Source: Glandiceps talaboti (Eukaryota > Hemichordata > Enteropneusta > Spengelidae). Taken from it: a stretch of 64,000 nucleotides of DNA. Both the position numbers and the translations under genes were made by a program. The DNA lies in NCBI RefSeq assembly GCF_964340395.1, contig NC_135563.1, positions 23,073,809-23,137,808 of the forward strand, given 5' to 3'. Positions 1-11,201 of this stretch are shown here, piece after piece; position 1 is the stretch's first letter; each line of letters opens with the position of its first letter. Under the pieces are notes generated by a model. That model had not been told where the DNA came from, did not search any database, and was given only the letters and a program-made list of their open reading frames with translations.

Positions 1-375
1 TGTAAACCATGACATTTTTGTGAACATACTTTCATGACTTTCATGAGGGACAAGAAAAGATGAAACAATTTTTTGGGGTCGCAAAAATATTTGTTTGCTA
101 TTACATTGTGATTGTTGTGAAATGGTTGAAAGCAAAAAAGTACACATGTGAAAATTTCACGATTTACAATATTTGGTATGCAAGTAAAATCTGTCAAACT
201 AGAGTTGTACAAGAAATTATTATCATCATTTAGATAAATCTCAGTACCACCTCAACTGAGAAAAGTACAATTCAAAATGAAGCTAAAGGTCAAGGCCATC
301 AAAGTATAGACAAACATTGAGATGAAGTTGTTCTTTTTAATATCTACATACCCTACGATATGTTTGTACCTAACC
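1..375. other. Non-coding flank, nothing recognised
   Basis: AT-rich sequence with no splice-bounded reading frame, RNA gene or repeat that I can recognise. Confidence 0.5.
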
Positions 376-1081
376 CAGATACTTGGCTATCTGATTCAAC
401 ATACTGGCTTTCTGACTTGACATACTGGCTTGACAGTATAGCCCACAGACTTGGCTATCTGACTTGACATACTGAATTGACAGTATAGCCCAAAGACTTG
501 GCTGTCTGACTCTACATACTGGCTTGACAGTATAGCCCTGAGACCTGGCTTTCTGACTTGACATACTGGCTTGACAGTATAGCCCAGAGACTTGGCTATC
601 TGACTTGACATACTGACTTGACAGTATAGCCCAGAGACTTGGCTATCTGACTTGACATACTGGCTTGACAGTATAGCCCAGAGACTTGGCTATCTGACTT
701 GACATACTGGCTTGACAGTATAGCCCAAAGACTTGGCTATCTGACTTGACATACTGACTTGACAGTGTAGACCAGAGACTTGGCTATGATTTGACATACT
801 GGCTTGACAGTATAGCCCAGAGACTTGGCTATCTGACGACATACTGGCTTGACAGTATAGCCCAGAGACTTGGCAATCTGAAGACATACTGGCTTGACAG
901 TATAGCCCAGAGACTTGGCTATCTGACGACATACTGACTTGACAGTATAGCCCAGAGACTTGGCAATCTGACGACATACTGGCTTGACAGTATAGCCCAG
1001 AGACTTGGCAATCTGACGACATACTGGCTTGACAGTATAGCCCAAAGACTTGCCCAAAGACTCTGGCTTGACAGTTCTGGC
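376..1081. repeat. Minisatellite, 44-47 bp unit, about 15 copies
   Basis: Direct repeats of a unit that begins AGACTTGGCTATCTGAC and ends GACAGTATAGCCC. The period is 47 bp in the left part and about 45 bp in the right part, where copies carry a short deletion. Each unit holds GGCTAT near one end and ATAGCC near the other, so a single unit can pair with itself. Reading frames of 110-119 codons on the minus strand come only from the repeat and are not a gene. Confidence 0.95.
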
Positions 1082-2130
1082 AAATGACATTTTCAAGCCA
1101 GAGATCTAAGTCTCTGAGTTAATATGTACCCACCCTTAATCCTAAAATCCAGTTGTGTGCAATTACATTGGGTAAACTTTTACTAATAATAAAGGATAAA
1201 TTGTTCACATTTCTGAAGTGATTGTTCACAAATTACTCTTCACATATGATTGTCAAAGGTAAAATGTGATGATCTGAAGTTTGGTTTGAAGTTTGATTTT
1301 TGATTTTTCTTTTGCTGTGTTTTGATGTGTAGCAGAATCAATGTACACAAATTTGACACATTTTAGAAATGTAGACATAATCTTTCAGTGAAATTGCTTG
1401 CAAGATATAGCCAAAATGTCTCCCTCTATCATCCAGGGGTAAGAATGTACAACAATATATACACATAATGCACTCCAGAAAACAAAGAGATTTTTGTAAA
1501 CTTTGACTAATTTCATAATTTCATGTCACTTATAGCACAACGAGAAGAAAATAGTTGAACTTGTTCATCATTCATTGTTCAGGTCTGCTCCTAACCTCCT
1601 AACCATAGAGGATATGGTTATGGTTAGGTTAGATATAAGACTCAAGTTCCTAGCATTAACCTGACATGTATCACCTACAATAAGTGAACACTGTCCTAGA
1701 TGAATGTGTCTTCAACTTTATCCTGTACTCTGACATCTCAAGCTAGGTGGCCTAGTTTGCTTTATTTTGTCACAAAATTTCACAGATATCAGACAGTGTG
1801 TTTAATAGGCCCACTTCCAGTTTATTTAGACAGACAAACAAAGTGAATGACGTAACTATGACAACATAACTACAATTATGAAAACATAACTAGTTATGAA
1901 TCAACAAAAACTTACATATCATTTTCAATATAGTGCATTATTCCAGATAGATCATTTTCCTTGAAAAGATACAATACAGGAATGTCATTCTACCTTTTTT
2001 CAGCACATTTATTTGCTCTCCAAAATATATCATAGTGTTTGTGCCTAAACTATACAGATAAGTTAAAGTGAAATATTTACATAGCACCTGCTGATTGTGT
2101 CCAACTAAGAAACTGATAGCGAACCTTTTG
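1082..2130. other. 3' flank or 3' UTR of the ENTPD gene
   Basis: No coding signal. A minus-strand AATAAA (plus-strand TTTATT at 2008-2013) lies about 120 bases beyond the ENTPD stop codon and is a candidate polyadenylation signal. Another lies near 1761. Around 1585-1635 there is a short inverted CCTAACCATA / TATGGTTAGG pair with no clear meaning. Confidence 0.4.
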
Positions 2131-5100
2131 TTAGCTATAACCATAGAATTTTTCCTCTGAAATTCCTTCTTGAACTTGACCTTCTTCAGTCATAAAGTAG
2201 GCCATGGTTGGTACTCTACTTAGAGATGACGACATGGCACTCAATTTACGTATTCGCCTGATGTAGAGTAAGATTGCGGCTACGACAACTACAAAACATA
2301 AAATCAACAAGTACTGGTTGGAGATCATAGATGCTCTTATCCATGGTGGTTTGTAGCCCCCTTGAAAACCATTCTGCTGCATTTCCCTGTAAGACATAAA
2401 ACAGAGGAATCTGTTAGAATTCTAAAAACAGTAAAATCTTGGTATAAATTGTTTCTGATGATATGGCTATTTAAGAGTTTCAAAGTCATGTTCGTTCTCA
2501 AAGACTAATGTTGACAAATTTCTACGATTGTGCACTCTTTATGTACAAAGAGATAATTTAGTTACAACTCTTTTTTGTGTTTTAATAAGAGAAAACAAGT
2601 CTTTGGCAAAAATGTCCAGGTTCACAGTATGTCCTTGCTTGCTTTAGAAGTACATGACACCCACTTTAGACTACAACTAGAACATTATTTACTTAATATC
2701 AATCATTATCTTGGTATAGCGAATTAGTTTGTACATGTTTTGAGGTATTGATGAACCTATACAAGAATAGAAAATTTTCAGGTTCAAAGATGTATTCCGT
2801 GAGATGACGTCACTTATGTTGTTATGTTTTGACTTGTTTTGTCTTTATTACATTAGAAATATCATTTTTATCATGAAATGGTGGAAAGACATGTTGACAG
2901 CTTTTATTGTGAGTGATTGTAATATACAGAGACTACACACCATCAGTGACAGACAGGTAAACCTAGGGTAAGGTCAGGTGACAACCTTCCCCATGAGTAG
3001 TGCATACAGAGACTACACACCATCAATGACAGGTAAACCTAGGGTAAGGTCAGGTGACAAACCATCTCCCTGAGTAGTGCATACAAACTCTCCTGCATGT
3101 ACAGAATACATGGCGTTGTATAGGGAGACATGTGATACATCTTTGAACAGACAACAGGTTTATAGAGATATACTGGATGGTACCTATCAATTGTATTCTG
3201 GATTCCTAACGTCCTTTCCTTCTTTCCTCTTGTATGATTTTTTTAGCTTCAAATCGCCACATTGGCTTGGTTATGTAGGTAAAGAAGCATGTCACTTTGG
3301 GTCTGAACATTTTTTGAAGATCACTGATGCTGAGAAAATTTCTTAACAATACTCATTTTTTGAATAGTCGTTTTTTTAAAAAAAATAGTTGTGAATGAAT
3401 GAACATTTGAAATAGTCAATCTTTGTATCATATAGTATTGCTGTAATTTGAAAAGACCAAAGTTAACACATTTACCTTAGTGGTAGGTATCTTGTCCTAT
3501 ACAAAATGGCTCCTAATGTCCACTGAACTTCTTTGTCATGAATCAAACTAGCTGTTCTCAAGTTTTTATACTCTTCTGGAAATTTATAACCATCATGTAG
3601 GATACTTGCCATCCATGCTGACTTGAAACATTGATACCTAGAGTACAGAAAATACATAAACAAGTATTTGTACTATAAATCAAATGTACACTAGAATAGA
3701 ATAGAATACATAAACAAGTATTAGTACTATAAATCAAATGTACACTAGATTAGAGAATGTGGGAATACATAAATGAGTATTAGAACTATAAATCATATGT
3801 GCACTAACTAATGTGTAAGGCAACCAATCATCAGCGTCTATAGTCCAGCCCCTCTAGCTCTCTGAAGACCAAAAAAAATCCCTTATATGGAACAATGCAC
3901 TGCAGTGCTATTTGTAATCAGTGTGCATTGGCCAAACACCCCCTAGCCATCTGAAGATTAACAAAATCCCTTTGTGGTACACTGCCACCAGTGTCAGTAT
4001 CCAAGCACACCTAGCTCTCTGAAGACAAACAAACTTGATACCAAACTTACTTGAATCTGTGTTCATCTGCCTTAGGATAAAGACCTTTTTTGTGGTGTTC
4101 TTCAAGGACTGGCCATTTACTTGAACAGAAGTTCTGTGACAAAACAAGCATTAAAACCAATTCAAGAATGTTTCTTTTTAGAATATGTATATCTTCATGA
4201 GAAAAATCATGGTAAAAAAAAGTTGTCAAATTCCAAACTTGATAATTTTGAAGTGACTGAAAATACAAAATATGGTCATATTGGCATAGACCTGTAACCA
4301 GGAGACTGATATTTTAATACAGTTAATGTTATAAAAACAACTTCATTAAAACATCAACACAATCAATGCAGTCCACAACAGACATTATACCATGCACAAG
4401 CCAAGTTGAACAAAAAATAAGGAATTTGTACCCTGGTCTTTCTATGTCAAGACAACGTGCATCTATGTCACAACAAAGTGTGTCTATGTCACTGGTTCTG
4501 CTGTGTTCAAAATGAGTCACAACTTTCAAAATTGCTAATACTTTCCCCAATTTTTCCTTTGATATTACTGGCACTGGTATAGTTATATTGTTCTCCAATA
4601 TTTTTCTTCATTCCGCTGGAAAATACTCGTAACCTACAGGTTTTGTCACTTCTCATCTAGCAAGTCATAGTGACAAGGCCCCTTAGGTCACTCATATTTT
4701 CCTCAGCTGAACAAAGAAAAATAATGGGGAATAATATCTAAATTAACATAATGAACACTTTTTATTCACCTTTGCTGCTTTTTGAAAAGTGACATAGTCA
4801 TACGGTCCACCCATTCGTAACACGTCTTCCATTGAGTACCAGAACTCCGAAAATCCATAAAATTCACTATTGTGGTAAGAGAAGTGTGGTTGGTACACTC
4901 CATTGATAGAACAAGGTTCCTTCTGACATGGCATTTGTAAGTCTAACAAAGGAAGAATCTTAGATCGGCAAGCATCAAAGTCCCCAGTTCCTCTAAGGTA
5001 GTATTTTTTATCTGAAGTGTCTTTTATTTCATCTGGCATGTCTGAAGGCAAACATGGGTCCTGGATTGGTGTGTTGGGATCTATACCTATAAAATTACTG

Positions 5101-8100
5101 AACACAGAAAAAACAAACAACAATGAATTGAAAATGTTATCACTTTGTGAATGAATGAATGAATGAATGAATGAATGAATGAATGAATGAATGAATGAAT
5201 GAATGAATGAATGAATGAATGAATGAATGAATGAATGAACAAGGACCCATTGTTGATGTAAACAAAATGTGCTTTCATTTCACTCTATGACCTGTGTTTG
5301 CTTAAAGGAATGGGGGCCACATCTGAATATTTTTCTGTGTTACTTTTGTATCATAAGAAGAATGACATACACCATTGTCCTTACTCGACATAAACATGAT
5401 ACTAGAAGGCTTTTATGTAAGTAACCCTTTATAGTTCAAGGCTACTACTTGCACACAGACTTTAAGGCCACAGTAGTAGGTTAGAGTTTATTCAGGAATA
5501 GTTGTACAGTATTTTCTAAATGGGGTTTGAGCTTCTAAAACAAACATTCTTGCATAGCACTTTAAATTCCTGCATCAACACAAATATGGCTGTCATTAAT
5601 GTCTTTAGGGTCACATGACACGTTCCATAATTTGCTCAGAGTGATGTAAACACTTTGTGAGAATACTCTGTGAAAGGCGTATCCACTTCTTGATCATCCG
5701 TTACATTGGACCATAAAGAATTCAAAGTCAGAGGAAATCTCTTAGTAGTCTTGGTGCTAGACCCAGTGGGCTATTCTGTTCACTGTGTAGGTGACTGAAA
5801 GTCACTAGTGAGGATGATAGCCTGAATGGTGTTCCACCCTCATATCTATCAGAAGGAAGCCAGAGGTCTAGCAGCTAGACAAATCTCTAAGTCTTAGTAG
5901 AGTTCAATTGACACTGAGTTAAGTTAGGTATTCTGCATGAATGACACAGAAATTTCAATGGTTCTCAGGTTACTGATCTTTGTGTTACAACGATGGACTT
6001 CATGAATCATGCATGGTGTATTAAAAATACCAGAAATAGAAACCACCCTTGTAAATGTACATAAAATACTTTGAATCAACTCAGATACTTCAATGAAGAT
6101 GTTTTTATCTGTTTGTGACAAAGATAATTTGAGTTACCGATACATGTATATGTTAATGTGTATATATATCACTTTGTATGTTTAAAAAGCCAAGTACTTA
6201 CCCTTGTTTCTTTGTCTCATTGATAAGCCTTTTCTCGTATCTTTCTCTGGCAGCATTGCCTCCATAGCCAAGGAATGTTGTAACATAAACTCTGTACACA
6301 TGCTCTGTTTGATGGGCATCACAACCTAGGTTGAATTCAGCCATTAAGTTTTTGGCAAGCTCCTCCTATACACAAACAGATATACGGAGCAAGTTATGAA
6401 GAACAGTTTCAGTTACCTTGCTTCTTGGTGCCCACTTGACCACCATACAAACAGTCTCTGGAAACGCTATAGAAATACCATTCAATCAATATGGCAGATG
6501 ACCACTCATATCGGTACATTAAGGGTGAAACTATATCGAAAGATCCATGACACTACTGGGAGATACAGAAGTTAGTGTCACATGTTTGAATCCCACAGTT
6601 GATGAAGAAAACCTAAATGTCAATCATAGCTGTCTTTATTGCAACACATCTAATGTCAATCTGGATTTGAATTCTCCCACAATGCACTGCTTTTGAATAG
6701 AGGGTAGCCATATTGATTTGAAAACATATTGCATTTCAATGGACTGTCTGCTGGTGACTGAGCATGCTCAGAGAGGCTGGGTAACAACTAATTTATGAAT
6801 TCGCTGAACCAGTTTGTTTAGCACCATGGTTTTCTGAAGAAGCATTTCGTTATTATTTTGCCAATGGAGCTATAACAATGTTGGCACTATGTCTAATGGG
6901 AATACCATATCACCTGGGGAGACTTACAAATGCCTTCCAGATAAATATTTGTCTTTAAATGATGACTTTTATGCAGGAATTATATATACTGAAAGATTCA
7001 CCAGCGTGGACGCTTCTTTCACTTAGCAAGCACTGACAACATTGATTCTTACAATCTGGGTACTATGCATTCATAACTACACCATACCATTATCTACAGA
7101 TTAGCCACTAGCTGGTATTGAATTATTACAACACAGCAGGACTCGAAATCTGACATTCTTAGATGAATAGTTAGTGACAAAATGCAACAAAATGAACTAT
7201 TTCTTATGGTTGACTTCTTACTTCTATGTCTACAGTATAAAATGCTAATTATATACTAAAAATAATAATTACTAAGTTTTGAATGTATCATGTATGACCA
7301 TCATTACTACAAACACATGCACAATGAATAGAAAACTTAACAATATCAATCAATCAATCAATCAATCATGATAGCATTGGATTCCAAAAGATAAGTTCTG
7401 TTAAATGGCGCTTGAAAGGTTCAATCCACACAATATGTCAGTTTGAAAAGATGTGCTTCAATTTGTTCTTAAATATATTACTGTTACATAATCAGCTAAC
7501 AATTCAATGGAGAATGTAACACTTGTTAAAACTACAATTATTGGAATAATTAGTGATTATCAGTGATTGAAATTTATATCAATTCAAAGCATTAAATATG
7601 TAATAATTTTTTAAATATTTATGTTAATTTTATTCCCTTCAATTTTAAGCATAACATGTATATTTATGATTATTAAAGATAATTATGATTGACACAATAA
7701 AGAATTACATCTACATCACTAGTATTTAATGGAAATATCATTTAATGATAATAATTAATAATTAATAATTAATAATTAGTGATTAATTTAATCACAATCT
7801 AAATTTTATCAAAAGTAGATTTCACACTTGATAGAAAAATTAAACACCTGTTTATCATGAGATTTAAATCTTACAGAGTTGGGGACTTCAAACGCAATCT
7901 GAGCTGAACCCCCTCCCATGTCTAAAACACCGACAGTTCTTTTACGTAATAGTGGAGTTTCATGAGTAGCTGCTCCTGTCAGCTCTATTTGCACCACTGG
8001 GTCATCTGAAATTAGAAATGAGAAAAAGCTAATTATCATTTCCAAGCTCAATCATGTGTCTTTCTACAATTTTAAATCATTGAGTGATTCTCTGATTTGG

Positions 8101-10756
8101 AAACATGATGGTTGAATGGTTAGAATGGCTGGTTCAGAATCTGAAACTTGCAGGTTCGTCGTATTACCACCATTTTAGTCCTTGTGCAAGATTTGAACCA
8201 CAATTACATACAAGTCAAACAAGATGTATAAATAGGAACTTGGTAAGATAGAGGTTGCTTTAATTCTATGCATTTTAATACAGATGATGCAAAAATGGAA
8301 TATATGCTCCCAGGGAGCTAACGAAGTATAGAATTGTTGTGTTGTTATAGGTCTTTGTAATGTTAAAGTGCTATGATCACAACAGTGGAGGTGATTTAAA
8401 AAAAAAAGTGTATCACTATCAATATAACCTGGGTTATAAAAAGGTGACTCTCAGAAGGCAGTGTAAATCATTGTCTCAATATATCACAGAAAGAGTCAAT
8501 AATGGCCTTTTTCATAACCACGCTTGACTATTCAATTAAAAATATCAGTTTATGTGACTTATATCATTTTAAAATGTGGGACATAGAAGTAAAGCCACAG
8601 TCTGGGTTAAACCAATAATACTTACCATCATCAGCATGGTCAAACCTTCCCAACACAAAGTTGATCCCAATCCAAGCATAAATACCTTCCTCCTTCCCAG
8701 ATATCACTTCAGCATGTGTCTCAGAAAATAGAAAGTTAAAATCTTTGGGTACATCATTTCTGATGTCATCTAAAATGGCAGTCTGTTGGCTGGAAGGGAA
8801 AAGGCACCATTAGCTTATTTCTGAGTTTTCCATTTTGTGAAGTTTAACTCAACGCATACCCTTACCAAACTTCTCCTAAAGATTGGCTCATGGGCATTTA
8901 TTTGAGAATTAACTTGTACTGAAAGTAGTGACAGATCTGGTTACTTGGCAACCACGGCATAGAAGGAGGACAGAGAGAACAAATCTAATCTGTCCAACAC
9001 TACTTGCCTCTGCACTTGTCTTGAGACATCTGCCATTCTTTCATACTACATGAATTAGTTTTACAAACTCAAAACACATACCTATCTGTCAACATTCTAA
9101 GACCTGCTGTGGCTAACACATACAGGGGTGTTTCTTGATGTTTTACCAATGGAATATGATCAGCTGCATAGTTCAGCAGAGGTTTGAGAGATTCAGATGC
9201 ACCATCAGGGTTGTCAGCATATGCAGACAGGCCTACAATAAGAACAACAAACATTCATAACTCAAAAAAAGTTAGACTGTACATCATTGAAAATATTTCC
9301 TATTTTACATACAAGATTATATCCTGACTAGTGTTAAAATTCTCAGTACCTGCAAGAACATTTACCTCTCACTTGCAGACTATTAATAGAATAAAAAGGT
9401 CAATTTATTCATGTGTGGCATGTACAGCGAAAATCAACCAAGAAATCAGTCTGGAATAGACCATGTTGTTGCAATCTTACCTGGTTTGATTTTCTTGACC
9501 ACAGGTTGTCTGTTCCTGTCTCTCATTTGTTGAATCTGTAACAATTCTTTGGGACTGCCAGTATGTCGTGGCCAGAAATAGACAAAGACTCTGGTTCCAC
9601 TACTGCCAGCATCAATAACTATACCATAAAATAGATTAGGATCTGTAATATCTGTTGCTTCTGCATGTGTATATTTGTTAGCATACCGTTCATAACTATC
9701 ATCTATATTAAGTTTGTGACTTTCAACTATAAGGATAAGAACTATAAGTCCAACAAATGCAAGTCCTAGTACAAGGATGATAAAATTGCGATTGAAACCA
9801 TTCAGTCTGATGTGCCATGTTGCTGGGAGTGATGGGAAAGATAACCTGCAAATAAAAATAAAAAGATACAATACCTTGGATTTATGATCAGTGTTTTTTT
9901 TTAAGTTTTGGGGAATAGTAACAGGATAATAGAGGTGAACTTTGTGTAGAATTCAAGAATTTTAATGGGAAACTGGTAAAAAACAACAACTTGGGGACAC
10001 TTGTCAATTTTACCTACAATATTCGTAATACTGATGATGAATACTTCTAATTATTTATTTATTTAATTCATTAACTAATTAATTATTGATCAATTAATTA
10101 ATTTGCATATACTAAAGATATATCCTAGCAGTACATATTAATATATTTTCTTAGTCCTGCTATGTAGCTACCCCTTCTAGGACGTATCCTAACATATCTT
10201 GTATCTCTACTTATCTCTGCCTGGTTCAAATGAATTATATAACAGTAAATGGCATTCTGACTCTGGTGGCATGGTAGTGTACTCAATCCCTCTGCCAGTG
10301 TATAGTGGAGGGTTTATGGTGAGTGTCACAGTGCCACATACTTGATTTGTATGGTCTGTTTGAATCAAAAGTATTTCATGTCTCTCCCCCCCCCCACCAC
10401 ATCATTAAGATGATTTATAATATAGTTATAAAGCAGATATACGAGTCTAGAAATATATGCTTGGCACGCCCCCCCCCCACACACACACACACACAGACAG
10501 ACATACAGACAGACTAAACAGACCTAGACCTGTCTGTCTCCTTTTTATCAGGTGGGATTTTTTTTATTTTTCAATTACGCATGTGATTTCGTTATGATGG
10601 ATTCTTGTATATCGAGCGACATATAAAATGAACCAGTAACTGGTTTCACAAAGCACTATATGATCCTATGACCATGGAAGTGTAACTAACTTCCTAATGA
10701 GTATTATTTTAAGGAAAGTACCGGTAAATCATGAGTGTACATACTTACCTTGCCAT
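2131..10756 (-). CDS. ENTPD4: ENTPD4/ENTPD7-type ectonucleoside triphosphate diphosphohydrolase (Golgi/lysosomal NTPDase), complete, 10 exons
   Basis: Predicted 612 aa (human ENTPD4 is 616). It hydrolyses nucleoside di- and triphosphates to monophosphates inside endomembrane compartments. Coding exons, 5' to 3': 10749-10756, 9481-9845, 9082-9232, 8626-8789, 7848-8005, 6202-6365, 4770-5097, 4051-4133, 3476-3637, 2131-2386. All junctions are GT-AG, phases agree and the total divides by three. The exon 5 donor (gtgttt) is weak but fits family alignment. The start, MAR, comes from an 8-base exon and gives MARLSFPSLPATWH, parallel to the human N-terminus. Membrane segments lie at about residues 24-43 and 553-570, the two-anchor topology of ENTPD4/7. 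Apyrase conserved regions are all present: DAGSSGTR (81-88), ATAGLR (165-170), GKEEGIYAWIGINF (206-219), LDMGGGSAQ (257-265) and NSEFYGFSEF (413-422). I cannot separate ENTPD4 from ENTPD7; it may be co-orthologous to both. It shares a short divergent promoter with BNIP1. Confidence 0.96.
2925..3084. repeat. Tandem duplication, 80 bp unit, two copies
   Basis: The block starting TACAGAGACTACACACCATC at 2925 recurs at 3005 with small indels. It lies in the last ENTPD intron. Confidence 0.85.
3652..3810. repeat. Imperfect tandem repeat, about 55 bp, three copies, next to the ENTPD exon 9 acceptor
   Basis: Three copies of a unit with ACATAAACAAGTATTAGTAC and TATAAATCAAATGTACACTA. The first copy starts about 15 bases from the real acceptor at 3637/3638. 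Read on the minus strand, the units contain pyrimidine-rich TTCTATTCTAG stretches resembling that acceptor. Confidence 0.8.
4588..4738. mobile_element. MITE-like element with imperfect terminal inverted repeats
   Basis: The left end, TTCTCCAATATTTTTCTTC, is matched in inverse by the right end, GAAAAATAATGGGGAATAAT. It lies in the ENTPD intron 7, ending about 30 bases from exon 7. The right half (GGCCCCTTAGGTCACTCATA) recurs near 28637-28700 and the left end near 36298-36343, so this is a dispersed family. No transposase is visible, so it would be non-autonomous. Confidence 0.65.
5148..5239. repeat. (TGAA)n microsatellite, about 23 copies
   Basis: Nearly pure tetranucleotide array, about 50 bases intronward of the ENTPD exon 7 acceptor (5097/5098). 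Confidence 0.97.
5741..5892. mobile_element. MITE-like element, copy A
   Basis: About 150 bp with inverted ends built around GTGCTAGACC and GGTCTAGCAGC, and CTTAG/CTAAG at the outer edges. The interior, including GGCTATTCTGTTCACTGTG and a stretch around ACTAGTGAGG, matches the element at 55432-55574. Two related copies with inverted ends support a non-autonomous DNA transposon. It lies in an ENTPD intron. Confidence 0.72.
8105..8200 (+). mobile_element. Probable tRNA-derived SINE fragment
   Basis: Contains a box-A-like stretch (TGGTTAGAATGGCTGG) and a box-B-like stretch (GCAGGTTCGTCGT) spaced as in a tRNA promoter, but no complete cloverleaf. It lies in an ENTPD intron. A degenerate tRNA relic is the likeliest reading; chance resemblance is possible. 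Confidence 0.4.
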
Positions 10757-11201
10757 ATGTGTTTTCGATGTGAAACGGACAGTGGCTAAGATTGTCAAAG
10801 ATGGTCCTATTAACACACGTACAAGTGAAGTAGTTACATTCCATTTGTTTACATGCTATTACGATCCAATTTCTAGTAAACGTGTCACTCTTCAACACTT
10901 TAAAAATGTCCACATGTTGATTCCAAATTTTAAGCGACAGCTCAACAAGCAAACGTGTACAAATATACCCTTTTACGGTAAATTTGTCCGCAAGGCACAA
11001 CAAGAAATTTTTAGTAGTATTCGTTACCGGTGTTATATCTTCACCTACTTTATATAAATTTGATTTTTGTTAATTTTACTGTATTAAATGTCTATTCTTA
11101 GAGTATTATTTCACTAAAATAGAGGAAATCCGTGCTACTTCGGAAATTGCCGTTGTAGAGGTGTTTTCTCGGCCCTGCGCAGTTCGAGAGGGAATTCCAA
11201 G
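10757..11201. promoter_or_regulatory. Bidirectional promoter between ENTPD and BNIP1
   Basis: Only 445 bases separate the divergent start codons. Near BNIP1 the sequence becomes richer in GC and CpG. TGCGCA (about 11176-11181) resembles an NRF1 half-site, and CAAGATGGCGACG resembles a YY1 element overlapping the BNIP1 ATG. An AT-rich TTTATATAAAT at about 11050 could be a TATA box but is some 140 bases from the ATG. Transcription start sites are inferred, not seen. Confidence 0.7.

Noticed and set aside
690-1096. Open reading frames of 110-119 codons on the minus strand
   Set aside because: They run entirely inside a minisatellite, lack splice or start context, and two frames are open at once.
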